The notes beneath the pieces were generated by a model. It did no database searches. It was not told the DNA's origin and saw nothing but the letters and a program-made list of their open reading frames with translations. This document shows, piece by piece, positions 39,951-49,800 of a stretch of 64,000 bases of DNA. Source of the DNA: Treponema medium (GTDB taxonomy: Bacteria > Spirochaetota > Spirochaetia > Treponematales > Treponemataceae); NCBI RefSeq assembly GCF_017161265.1, contig NZ_CP031393.1:1302001-1366000 (forward strand), in the 5' to 3' direction. Numbering within the stretch: position 1 is the stretch's first letter; each line of letters opens with the position of its first letter. Made by a program: the position numbers and the translations under genes.

Positions 39951-40859
39951 ATGAAAAAGATATTGGTTATCGGCAGTTTAAATGCCGATATGGTAGTTCG
40001 TGTTCCGCATATACCGGTAGCAGGCGAAACGATTTTAGCGGAAACTGCAGACATCATACCGGGTGGGAAAGGAGCAAACCAAGCATACGCAGCTGGTTCG
40101 TTAGGTGCGCAAACGGTTATGTTCGGAGCGGTCGGCGCAGACCGCTATGCTGAAATCGAAAGGAAGAGCTTACAGTCTGTAGGCGTGGATGTTTCCCGTC
40201 TTTTAGTACGCACCGATTGCGCAACAGGACTTGCGTGGATAACGGTAAACGATGCGGGCGATAACAGTATTGTTGTTGTTCCCGGTGCTAATAAAACACT
40301 GTCAGAAAAAGATATCGCCGATAACGACGATTTGCTGCACAGCTGTGATATCATATTGTGTCAGCTGGAAATACCGATACAAACGGTACTGTACGCCGCC
40401 CGCAGGGCAAAAGAATTAGGCAAGACATTTATTCTTGATCCCGCTCCTGCACCGAAACTATTTCCTTCCGAACTCTATGCATACATTGATATTATCAAGC
40501 CGAACGAGACGGAACTCTCATTACTGACAGGCAAAGATGTTTCGGACTATGAAAGCGCTTCCGATATGCTGCGTACAAAAGGTGTAAAGAATGTCATTGT
40601 TACACTCGGCGAAAAAGGTGCTTTTGTAAATTCCGAATCGGAGGGAAAGCATCTTGTACCTGCTCGTTCCGTTCCCGTTGTCGATACGACAGCCGCCGGT
40701 GATTCTTTTACGGCTGCGCTTGCGGTTCGGCTTGCGTCCGGTTCTTCGCTACTGCAGGCCGTCCGTTATGCAACTGAGGTCGCAGCAATTGTTGTTACCC
40801 GTAAGGGAGCGCAAACCTCAATCCCCTCGGCGGCAGAGGTACCCTTTGACGATAAATGA
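39951..40859 (+). CDS. rbsK: Ribokinase
   Basis: A PfkB-family kinase that makes ribose 5-phosphate. About 302 residues. Signature 1 appears as IIPGGKGANQAYAAGSLGA near residue 35. Signature 2 with the catalytic Asp appears as VVDTTAAGDSFTAALAV near residue 245. Start at 39951 (AGGA nine bases before); an ATG at 39945 is an alternative. Its last 14 bases overlap the next gene. Confidence 0.92.
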   Translation: MKKILVIGSLNADMVVRVPHIPVAGETILAETADIIPGGKGANQAYAAGSLGAQTVMFGAVGADRYAEIERKSLQSVGVDVSRLLVRTDCATGLAWITVNDAGDNSIVVVPGANKTLSEKDIADNDDLLHSCDIILCQLEIPIQTVLYAARRAKELGKTFILDPAPAPKLFPSELYAYIDIIKPNETELSLLTGKDVSDYESASDMLRTKGVKNVIVTLGEKGAFVNSESEGKHLVPARSVPVVDTTAAGDSFTAALAVRLASGSSLLQAVRYATEVAAIVVTRKGAQTSIPSAAEVPFDDK

Positions 40860-42735
40860 TATAGCCGAGCTTGCCGGTGTTTCCGTTTCGACGGTTTCAA
40901 AAATTATCAACGGAAAGGATAAGGGGATAAAGCTTGAAACGCGCGAACGAGTGCTTAAAATCGTTAAAGAATACCGGTACACTCCCTATGATTTTATTAA
41001 AAATAATACGAATTCAAAAAGCTTTTTATTGGGGCTTGTACTGTCGGGTATAAAAAAACGGCAATCGATCTCAAACGGTTTTTTGCATGAAGCGGAGCGG
41101 CAAGGGTACCAAGTGCAGGTGTGCCTTTCTACTTCTGCGGAAAGCGAATCAAAACACATTGCCGCCTTATGTAAGAATAGAGCTGAAGCGGTTTTATGGG
41201 AACTCGTCGAAGTTGCTGCAGAAAATGATACTGCCAATACTGTTGCAGAATGCGATAGTTCCGGAACGGCAGCGGTGCTGCATAAAAGCGGTATTCCATT
41301 TGCAGCGCTGAATACCGATGCTGTCGGTTCCAACGGTATATTCTATGACTACCAAAAAGCGGGATATACCGCAGCAGATATATTGCTACGGTTGGGACAT
41401 ACGAAAATACGCTGTGTATATGACGGAACCGATATGCAAGAATATGCAATACGGCAAGGAGTTGAGCGGTGTCTATTCGATCACCATTGTTTATATGTTG
41501 AATGTAAAAATGTTCAGGAAGCGCTTTCGGTACATAATTGTTCTGCGCTTATTTGCTGTGATTGGGATACGGCGGTAACGGCGTATGAGTATGCAACGGT
41601 ACATAAATTCCGGATACCGCAGGATCTTTCCGTTATCTGTATCGACGATGCGGAATATATCAAACCCTTTCCGCCCATATCGGCGATTCCGCTTTCCTTA
41701 TTTCATTTCGGAGTCTTTGTATGCCGGTATTTAATAGATAAAATCGAAAAGAAAGCAACGGATATACCGGCATATACCGAAGCATTTACTTGTAATCATT
41801 ACAAAAGCATTGATCTGCCTGCACCCTTGCGCAAAAAACGAATCATCGTTGTAGGCAGTATCAATATGGATATCTTACTTACCGTAAACAATTATCCTCA
41901 GACAGGAGAAAGTATTTCCGCTGAAAGTGTTTCGATAATACCGGGCGGCAAGGGGATAAATCAAGCGGTCGGTGCGGCAAAACTCGGTGCCAAGGTGTCG
42001 CTGGTCGGCAATGTCGGAAGGGACTTTGATGGTGATATGATTTTGAACCTCTTACATGATAACGGCGTTGATGCAACGGCTGTGCATGTGGACGAAGATC
42101 GTTCTACCGGTAAAGCCTATATTCATATCCAAGGTGATGGAGAAAGCGGTATCGTATTATATGGCGGTGCTAATGAAACGATTTCTGCAGATTCAATATA
42201 CCGCAGCGAACAGCTCTTTACCGATGCAGTTTTTTGTTTGTTGCAAACCGAAATACCGATGGAAGCAGTTAAAAAGACGATTGAAACCGCACGAAAATAT
42301 AACGTTGCAATTATGCTGAAACCTTCCGCCGTAAAAGAAATAACGGAAGAACTTTTACCGGAACTGGATTATTTTATTCCGAACCGTAAAGAATTATACA
42401 GACTGTGTCCCATTGCCGGAACATTGGAAGAAAAAGCCGCATGGTTTTTGGAAAAAGGCGTCAAGACGGTTATTGTAACGCTTGACAGCGATGGCTGTTA
42501 TGTACGAACTTCCGAATACGAGCGATGGTTCCCAGCTGTCGATATATTCAAACCCATCGATACAACCGGAGCTGCCGATGCCTTTATTGCGGCACTGGCC
42601 GTCTTTTTATCCGAACAAAAAAGCTTGTCTGACGCATTACCGTATGCACTTTATGCCGCCGGATTTTCGACAACGCGGGTAGGGGTTGTTCCATCTTTAA
42701 TCGACAGAGCAACACTGGAACAGTGTTGTATATAG
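40846..42735 (+). CDS. LacI-type regulator fused to a second ribokinase
   Basis: 629 residues from a TTG start (AGAGG lies five bases upstream). Residues 1-55 are a LacI helix-turn-helix (LTINDIAELAGVSVSTVSKI). Residues about 60-320 are a periplasmic-binding-like effector domain (SKSFLLGLVLSG, LSVICIDDAEYIKPFPPI). Residues about 330-629 are a PfkB-type kinase with IIPGGKGINQAVGAAKLGAK and PIDTTGAADAFIAAL, in which the usual GAGD is GAAD but the Asp remains. It may sense ribose or a nucleoside and act on the operator ahead of the operon. Kinase activity is uncertain. Confidence 0.85.
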   Translation: MTINDIAELAGVSVSTVSKIINGKDKGIKLETRERVLKIVKEYRYTPYDFIKNNTNSKSFLLGLVLSGIKKRQSISNGFLHEAERQGYQVQVCLSTSAESESKHIAALCKNRAEAVLWELVEVAAENDTANTVAECDSSGTAAVLHKSGIPFAALNTDAVGSNGIFYDYQKAGYTAADILLRLGHTKIRCVYDGTDMQEYAIRQGVERCLFDHHCLYVECKNVQEALSVHNCSALICCDWDTAVTAYEYATVHKFRIPQDLSVICIDDAEYIKPFPPISAIPLSLFHFGVFVCRYLIDKIEKKATDIPAYTEAFTCNHYKSIDLPAPLRKKRIIVVGSINMDILLTVNNYPQTGESISAESVSIIPGGKGINQAVGAAKLGAKVSLVGNVGRDFDGDMILNLLHDNGVDATAVHVDEDRSTGKAYIHIQGDGESGIVLYGGANETISADSIYRSEQLFTDAVFCLLQTEIPMEAVKKTIETARKYNVAIMLKPSAVKEITEELLPELDYFIPNRKELYRLCPIAGTLEEKAAWFLEKGVKTVIVTLDSDGCYVRTSEYERWFPAVDIFKPIDTTGAADAFIAALAVFLSEQKSLSDALPYALYAAGFSTTRVGVVPSLIDRATLEQCCI

Positions 42736-42811
42736 GTCGGCGGATTATGGCGGAAGCTGTGTAGGATTTATACTGAGTAAAAGTTGCCTAGTGCAGGATT
42801 TATCTTTGGGG

Positions 42812-42841
42812 AACCTCTAAAAACCTCAGTTTTTAGAGGTT
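42812..42841. repeat. Hairpin repeat after the salvage operon
   Basis: AACCTCTAAAAAC/GTTTTTAGAGGTT, a perfect 13-bp stem, followed by TACCTT as in the other members of the family. It may serve as the operon's end signal. A second palindrome, TTTAAGTC/GACTTAAA, lies at 42871-42899. No gene is visible from 42736 to 43061. Confidence 0.7.
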
Positions 42842-43061
42842 TACCTTAGATTTAATTTGCAATGTTTAAATTTAAGTCATTATAATATAAAGACTTAAAT
42901 TAAACTCCTATGTTTTTTTTCAAGCAGCAGAGTAAACCTTTTTAGTTTTCTCTGCTTGGCCGCTCCCATCCCTGTAATTCCTTGTTTCACACGCCTGTTT
43001 TATCCCGCTTGTAAGTCGGGGGCAGGCATTTCTTGATATCCCATCTGTTTATTCTTCATTA

Positions 43062-43440
43062 CTAAGTACAACAATTTTGCTCTTTTTTCGTGCTATCGCT
43101 GTTATCGATAGCTTCTTCCCTTTCCCTCGAAAAGTATTTTGCTTTTAACGCTCCTCCGTGCTTACTCCGTACTATCGCCCATGCCGCCCGATATAATAAC
43201 GCTCGTACAACCTTATTCCCCTTCTTCGTTATATGCCCATACTTGTTAATCGTCCCCGAACAATTTACCCTCGGCACCAGCCCTACATAATTTGCCGCTT
43301 CGTTTCCATTGTTAAAGCGCTTTCCATCTCCTACATACGCCGCAAAAGCAAGCGCTGTCTTATCTCCAACTCACGGTATCGTTTGCAGCCGTTGGATATT
43401 TTCCGCTTCATTCATCACCCGCAGACTTTATCAAAAGTCG
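43062..43440 (-). pseudogene. IS110-family transposase remnant (C-terminal part)
   Basis: Translation gives IP-stop-VGDKTALAFAAYVGDGKRF, then NGNEAANYVGLVPRVNCSG, NKYGHITKKGNKVVRALLYR and AAWAIVRSKHGGALKAKYFS. This is the helix-hairpin-helix and Transposase_20 part of IS110-type DEDD recombinases. The N-terminal RuvC-like half is missing, a stop interrupts the frame, and the end is frayed. No functional element remains. Confidence 0.82.
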
Positions 43441-43456
43441 AAGATTGATGAATGGC

Positions 43457-43620
43457 TGCACTTTCGAGAATGCGAGAAAGTGCAATCAATAGTGCGATGT
43501 TTTGCGTTTTACGCAAAACTCGCCGTCAGGCTGCCCATGGATGGGCATTGTGCTAAGCAGTAGCGAGATTTGCTTCTGCAAATTTCGTAATAAAAAGTGT
43601 ACAAGGATGTACACTTTTTA
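43457..43620. repeat. Modular hairpin element (copy 4)
   Basis: Five hairpins: TGCACTTTC/GAAAGTGCA (43457-43484), TTTTGCGT/ACGCAAAA (43500-43518), GCCCAT-gg-ATGGGC (43533-43546), CGAGATTTGC/GCAAATTTCG (43564-43587), and TAAAAAGTGTAC-aaggat-GTACACTTTTTA (43591-43620). The order matches copy 1 at 1362-1465 for the first two modules and their cgatg...actcg flanks. Confidence 0.75.
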
Positions 43621-43691
43621 TAGTGCAGACGGCATTTCGGTCGCCTTGTTAAACACTTATCTTCCTTACATTCCTTTGTTATCATCTCGTT

Positions 43692-43724
43692 GACCTGTTC
43701 GACAATGCGGTTATCGGACAGGTC
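43692..43724. repeat. Hairpin at the recG 3' end
   Basis: GACCTGTTCGACAA-tgcg-GTTATCGGACAGGTC, the same module as the third inner arm of the element at 32544-32576 but with a paired A-T to G-C change. It overlaps the recG stop codon by two bases and may act in transcript ending. Confidence 0.65.
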
Positions 43725-45792
43725 AAGTATTTGAGTTTTCCCGTTGAGTTAATCCGCGCTGCGCGGCAAGCATTTCGAAGGCGGCGATGCGGGCTTTTTC
43801 CAATAGCGCAAAGTCGCGGATAGGATCGGCAAGCTCAAAACCGCAATAGCCGGACTGCTCAACGCCGCCGATATCCCCCGGCCCCCGCAGCTTCAAATCT
43901 TCCTCCGCAATAACAAACCCGTCAGTCGTGCTTGCCATCACCTTGAGCCGCGCCATGCCGGTTTCGGTAATATTTTTTCCATAGAGTAAAAAACAATAGG
44001 ATTGCTCGCTGCCCCGCCCGATTCTGCCCCGCAGCTGATGCAACGCCGAAAGTCCGAAGCGATCGGCGTGTTCGATGACCATACAGGTGGCGTTCGGCAC
44101 ATCGACACCGACTTCAATAACACTAGTAGCCACGAGGATATGAATAGTGCCTGAGCGAAACTCCTGCATAATAGTCCGCGCTTCGTCTTCCGGCACCTTG
44201 GAATGCAGGAGCGCAAGCCGGTGATGGGGGAAATCCCGTGTCAGCTCTGCGAACATATCTTCCGCCGATTTTAGGCTGAGCGTATCCGAATCTTCGATAA
44301 TCGGATACACAAAATAGGCTTGCTTTCCGGCAAGGATATCCTGCCCGATAAAATAATACACTTTTTCGGCCTTGCTCTCGGGGGCAACGTATGTAATCAC
44401 CGGCTTACGCCCGGGAGGCATCGTTTTGATGACGGAAATATCGAGGTCGCCGAACATCGACAGCGCAAGCGTCCGCGGAATGGGCGTCGCACTCATCATC
44501 AAAAAATGCGGAGCCTTTTTTCCGCTGTCGATGCCCTTTTGGATAATTGCAGAACGCTGGAGTACCCCGAAGCGATGTTGTTCGTCGATAACAACCATAC
44601 GCAGGTTTTTATACAGCGTTTGTGCGGAAAAAAGGGCGTGCGTACCGATGATGAGGTCGATATTACCGGAGGCGAGCTGCTGCAAAAGCTGAGAACGCCC
44701 CGCCGCTTTGAGGTTACCGGTTAAAAAAGCGAGCCGTACGCCGAGCGGTTCCAAAAGCTTTGCTGCGTTATCGGCGTGCTGCCGTGCCAGCAGCTCAGTC
44801 GGCGCCATCAGCGCCGCCTGTCCGCCGCCTTCTATCACTTTTAAGCAGGCTAAAAATGCAACAAGGGTCTTACCGGAACCGACATCTCCCTGTATAAGGC
44901 GGGCGGCGGGCGCCGTTCCGTCGAGGTCGGCGTTAATCTCTGCGATAACGGCTTGCTGATCTGCGGTAAGTGTAAACGGCAAGCGCGAGAGCAGCTCCTT
45001 TTGTAGCGGGCTGTACGTATACTGTAACGGCCCCGCCGATTGAGCCGCACCTTCCGAAGCGCCAGCCTGCGCCGGCGTACGCGGCAGTACACCGCGCCGC
45101 TCAAGCGCACGCATACCGACAGCTGCCTCGTAGAGGAAGAACTCTTCAAAGATGAGCGCGGTGCGGGCGTTTCCCGCATCTTGCATGGAAGCGGGGCGGT
45201 GCATTGCAAACAGCACGGTTCTTTTATCGGGGTAGCCGTATTTGTTTAATACCTCGGCGGGAAGCTCGGAGTCGATTCCCCGCGCATACGAGTTAAGCGC
45301 CTGATCGATGAGTTTACGCAGTTTTGTCTGCGTAAGCCCCTGCGTCAGCGGATATACCGGCAAAATACGGCGCTCCGCCGTATCATATTTTTCTATATCG
45401 AAAGAACTCGATTGGATAGCCCCGTATTTAACGGAAAAACTTCCGTAGACCAGCGCCTTTGTACCTTCCGGAAACGATTTTTCTAAAAAAGGCCGGTTAA
45501 AGCACGCCAACTCGCCGCGTATACCTTCCGAATCGCAGACAATCAACTTGAGCGTTTTCATACGCCCGTAGCCGAACCATTGCTGATCCATAACCGTTAC
45601 CGGAACATTCAATTTATGAAATTTATTCCATTCGCTGAGCGTATTATACCTGCTGCGGTCTTCCCATGCGCGCGGCCAGAGCCGTAGTAGATCACCGACC
45701 GTCGAGACCCCCAGCCGGCTCAGCTGTTCAACAGTTGTTTTTCCCGCTCCATACAGATTTGACACAGGCGTTTGAATTTCTCCAATCAGCAT
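43723..45792 (-). CDS. recG: ATP-dependent DNA helicase RecG
   Basis: Branch-migrating helicase for stalled forks and recombination. 689 residues from the ATG at 45792, near the usual length. N-terminal wedge domain (YGAGKTTVEQLSRLGVSTVG), helicase motif I GDVGSGKT, motif II VVIDEQHRFGV, motif III MSATPIPRTLAL, motif VI HQLRGRIGRG. A -10-like TATACT lies six bases before the ATG, with no Shine-Dalgarno sequence; the longer frame starts at TTG. Confidence 0.95.
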   Translation of the reverse strand: MLIGEIQTPVSNLYGAGKTTVEQLSRLGVSTVGDLLRLWPRAWEDRSRYNTLSEWNKFHKLNVPVTVMDQQWFGYGRMKTLKLIVCDSEGIRGELACFNRPFLEKSFPEGTKALVYGSFSVKYGAIQSSSFDIEKYDTAERRILPVYPLTQGLTQTKLRKLIDQALNSYARGIDSELPAEVLNKYGYPDKRTVLFAMHRPASMQDAGNARTALIFEEFFLYEAAVGMRALERRGVLPRTPAQAGASEGAAQSAGPLQYTYSPLQKELLSRLPFTLTADQQAVIAEINADLDGTAPAARLIQGDVGSGKTLVAFLACLKVIEGGGQAALMAPTELLARQHADNAAKLLEPLGVRLAFLTGNLKAAGRSQLLQQLASGNIDLIIGTHALFSAQTLYKNLRMVVIDEQHRFGVLQRSAIIQKGIDSGKKAPHFLMMSATPIPRTLALSMFGDLDISVIKTMPPGRKPVITYVAPESKAEKVYYFIGQDILAGKQAYFVYPIIEDSDTLSLKSAEDMFAELTRDFPHHRLALLHSKVPEDEARTIMQEFRSGTIHILVATSVIEVGVDVPNATCMVIEHADRFGLSALHQLRGRIGRGSEQSYCFLLYGKNITETGMARLKVMASTTDGFVIAEEDLKLRGPGDIGGVEQSGYCGFELADPIRDFALLEKARIAAFEMLAAQRGLTQRENSNT

Positions 45793-45911
45793 AATGGCAG
45801 TATACCACAAGAAAAAGCCTTACGGCGAGATGTTTCGTTATATAAGGAAGCAAATGCATCATAGTGTTTTTAATAGCGCCTGCGAAATAACAACACAGTG
45901 GTATAGCATAA

Positions 45912-45940
45912 TTGACAAAAACATCCGGTACCGCTATAGT
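45912..45940 (+). promoter_or_regulatory. Promoter of the viperin operon
   Basis: TTGACA (45912-45917), exactly 17 bases, TATAGT (45935-45940). A leader of about 60 bases leads to GGAGG and the viperin ATG. It is one of the best promoter matches in the window, suggesting steady expression or control by a factor not visible here. Confidence 0.65.
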
Positions 45941-46005
45941 AAAAATACATTTTTGCTTTCAAAGACAATGTTAGTAGTGTTATGCAATGTTTTTGGAGGT
46001 CAAAA

Positions 46006-46839
46006 ATGCAAACGACTCATTGTCTCACTGTTAATTGGCACTTTACTGCAGCGTGCAATTTTAAGTGCCGGTATTGTTTTATGCACAATAGTCTTTCGTT
46101 AACGCGGAAAGATTATATGGTTGTGCTTAAAAAGCTTACAGGCTCCTTTCAAAGGATTAACTTTGTCGGCGGAGAACCGACCGTATCTCCCTTACTCATC
46201 CCGCTTGTCCGTGATGCTTATCACGCGGGGTTCGACTGCTCAATCGTAACAAACGGTTTTAATCTCATCCATCATACGCAACAGTTTGAAGCTATCTATC
46301 CGCTTTTATCATGCATCGGTATCAGTGTCGATTCTTTAAACAAAGAAACGAATGCTGCAATCGGCAGATGCTGTAAGGGGCATGTTATTACAAGAACTGA
46401 GTACGAACAGCTGTGCGCTGCAATCAAATCACACGGTATTCGGTTAAAGATAAATACGGTGGTCAGTAAGTTGAATGTGCATGAGGATTTTACCCACTTT
46501 TACGAAGCCGTACAGCCTGACAGAATAAAGCTCTTCCAAGTATTGAAGCCGAACACACAGCTTAAAAATGATTATGGTGATCTGCTGATTACTAAAGCCG
46601 ATTTTAATTCCTTTGTACTGCGGCACAAAACCGCCGGCTCTTTCGGTGAGAATATCGTTGCAGAGGATAATGCGGCGATGACGAACGCCTACTACATTCT
46701 TGACAGCGAGTGCCGGTTTATCGACAACAAAACCGGTAAAAAGAGTCCTTCGCTTGCAAATGATGGGATGACGGTTGAAAAAGCTTTATCGTATATAGAA
46801 GTAGATGCTGCAAAATATCAAGCAAGATATATTGCGTAA
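46006..46839 (+). CDS. Prokaryotic viperin (radical SAM, antiviral ddhNTP synthase)
   Basis: 277 residues. Radical-SAM Cys cluster CNFKCRYC after VNWHFTAA (near residue 15). It is followed by the viperin hallmarks INFVGGEPTVSP, SIVTNGFNL, IGISVDSLNKETNAAIGR, LKINTVVSKLNVHEDF, RIKLFQVL and a C-terminal NAAMTNAYYILDSECRFIDN. This series matches animal viperin and pVips nearly motif for motif. Known members convert CTP, UTP or GTP to 3'-deoxy-3',4'-didehydro forms that stop phage RNA synthesis. Start at 46006 (GGAGG six bases before). The next gene follows after 26 bases. Confidence 0.93.
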   Translation: MQTTHCLTVNWHFTAACNFKCRYCFMHNSLSLTRKDYMVVLKKLTGSFQRINFVGGEPTVSPLLIPLVRDAYHAGFDCSIVTNGFNLIHHTQQFEAIYPLLSCIGISVDSLNKETNAAIGRCCKGHVITRTEYEQLCAAIKSHGIRLKINTVVSKLNVHEDFTHFYEAVQPDRIKLFQVLKPNTQLKNDYGDLLITKADFNSFVLRHKTAGSFGENIVAEDNAAMTNAYYILDSECRFIDNKTGKKSPSLANDGMTVEKALSYIEVDAAKYQARYIA

Positions 46840-46865
46840 AAATATGAAATATGAGGAGAAGTAAA

Positions 46866-49800
46866 ATGAATGATTTATTAAAAGAAATTATCTGCGATTT
46901 ATACACCTATATAAAAGAAGGTGAACTGATAAAAAACGGTACTCGCTATACTGTGGACACAATTATAGCGCCGCTGGAACCGGAACTCTGGGGTTACTAT
47001 AAAGAACTTTATGGTGAAAACAGTCTTACAAACAATCATTTTCGTATTGATACGGAAGAAAAACGGAAAAAAGCCGCCGATGTAAAACCGAAAAAAGTAC
47101 CGTTGGACGACAGCGCTTTTTTTGCGGAAATTGCTCAATTATGGATTATCGCAAAAACGCTTGGAGGCTATAGTAATGATTATATTGTCGATATTTCTTT
47201 TTGTATTGATGATATTTTATGTAAACTTCTTGAACACCGCCTAAGTAGAAAAGTCCCCTATAAAGAACGTACCGTGCAGCTTGTTTTTGACGTGCTCGAA
47301 ACGCTCAAAGGAGATGCCTCTGCATTTTATCGCGAGCATACACGCCTACTGTGTTTCTTTCAATTTTACCGAGACGATATAAACCGTTTTTTCACCTTAC
47401 TCAATAATCTTATCGTCAATAGAGCATACAGGGATTCTTTTGTCCGCAATGTTGGCAATGAGAAAGAAATCGACGCGGCAAAATTCTTACCTGTCGAGCT
47501 TAATGCAGAAGACGCACGGGATATGCTGAAGCTCTTTGTTCGTCGCAACGATCGTCCTATAAGTTTATCAGATCATAAAGCGTATAATGATCCAAGCAGA
47601 TATTACATATATAAAGTAGAAGCAGTTGCATGGCTGTTTAACGACTATTTCGGCTTTGAACAGAAAGAAAAAAACTTGGCTATATTCAAAGGCGTTTTTA
47701 GTATTTCTAAGATTGATGAATATAAACGGTATTTTGAAGATGCATTCGAATCGTTGGAAGATAAAATTACCGAATTTCCTGCATTGACACTTTTACTTGA
47801 ACGGGCAAGTAGATATCTAACATTCAATGAGTTACAACAATATTTCCCGTGCATTCATGAAAGTGAAATTTCACATGATGCAGATATCTATCGTTCATTG
47901 AAGGTTGTCCAAATTAAAAACGGCGCTCAATACTCTCGATTTGAGGCAATCCTTTTGAATACTCTCCCCAATATCTGTTTTAAATATGATGTAGAGGATA
48001 GTAGACCGTTCAGCAATAAACGAATGATGTTACTGCAGGCAATGTTCTTAGGTGCGCTATGGGAACTTTTGTGGACACAATCGTATATAACAAGCGGTGA
48101 AAATTCCGAACAACAAAAATGGAAAAAACTGCTCGACATCCTATTTCGATCTTTTTCACCGAAAAGCAGTGCAGCTGAATACGCAGCTGAAGTATTGAAC
48201 CGGCTGATAGAGCTTTGTTGTATAAAGACGGAAATGCTTTTTGATACTGTTGATTTTACCGCCTTGAACAAAAGCAGCTATTTTAAGAGTAACGAAGCCT
48301 TACTGCATCTTTATTATAGCGTTACGCATTTTTTAACGAATAAGAAATATAGCCTGCTTGAACAGCTTGATTTTACAGCTGAAATGCAGCGCCGTATTTT
48401 GCCGCTTTTTCCAAAAGATGAAAAAAAGAAAAAAAGAGATAAAAGAAGAAAAAACGATTCGCAGAAAGAGAAAGAGAAAGATGCATTCAGCAAGAATCGT
48501 GAGTTTCTCAAACAGTTGGACTGCGGGATTTCTTTTCAATATTTCCGGCAACCGGTGATACCGTTTGGAGACGCGTGGAGTAACGAGGTTTGTCTTATGC
48601 GTTCCAATTTTGCATTTAAGCTCTGGTTTGATTCCGAACGCGAATATGAAGATTTATCTCGGCTGGAGCAAAGCGCAAAAGATGAAAGACAAGAAGAAAT
48701 AAATCGAAACTTGAATAAAAGCTGTATCGAAAATCATTTTTTTTATTCTGCAGACAGAAATATGGAAACACATTTTTCTCTCCATCATTCGGTGGCGGCC
48801 GTACTTGAAAAACCCAAGCGTCTTTTGTATGCGCTCTATGATATAAAACAGTACCTTGAACGCATTAAAGAACAACAACCACCGGATAGTATTGCAGTTC
48901 CGTTCTTGCAGCAGAAGCTTGAACATATTTTTTCAACTATTTGCCTTGTTCTCTTTCCTGACAGCTCCAATAAAAGCTGGGATGCCGTATTTGATTCCAA
49001 GGGAAATATTTCGATGGATGATGATGTTATTCAATTTGATCTTTTTAAAGATTTCGGTAAGGAATTTTATATCACAGTGAAGAATTTTCTTGAAGTCATG
49101 TTTACCGGTCAATCCGACTGGATGGAAAAAATGGATTTTGAGTTACTGACCTATTTAATATATATTACGCTGCACTTGGTACAACTCGATGCCGACCGAA
49201 CCGATGATATACCGCTTATTTTTAATTGTACGGAAGATGATCAAAAACGCTGGCAAAAAACAGTTGATTTTGTCAAAGCATGTCAAAAAAATAGATACTC
49301 TTCCCAATTAAGAAGCTTACTACAACATCCTTATAGCGTTTTTAATTATCAACTATCCGACAATATACAGTCAAAAAATATGAAGCAATGGCAAGCGTTG
49401 CCGCAAAGTGCAATTATTCATCTGTATAACGGTGATTTTGAAAAACTTCCTCAATATGTACGGAATATGCACGGCATTATTGATGATGCTAAGCAATTAT
49501 TGGAACTCAAATCGATAGGAACAAGCCATAGCATAATCCGCGAAAACTATAAAAAGATAATAGCGGAACGATGGAATGGTTTTGCCCGTAAAAAATTCCG
49601 CAAAACATGGCTAGACTTACGCTCATTAGGTTCGAATGATTATTCTTATGGGTTCTCTTTTCATAACAATGGGGTCTGCGATGAAAGTCACCAAAAGCTC
49701 ATTGAAATCGATACATTTAAACAGAAGGTGTTTTACGTATGGTGCTATCACGTTAAGTGCCAAATAGCACTTGCGTTTAGTGATGACGGATTACGCATAG

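Noticed and set aside
42920-43061. Possible IS110 bridge-RNA region
   Set aside because: The transposase is only a C-terminal remnant and neither element end could be found, so no guide RNA can be supported.
46006-46839. Reading the radical SAM gene as MoaA, QueE or an anaerobic RNR activase
   Set aside because: The NWHFTAACNF, FVGGEP, IGISVDS, KINTVV and FQVL series and the C-terminal YYILDSECRF pattern fit viperin, not those families. No 7-deazaguanine or molybdopterin genes are near.
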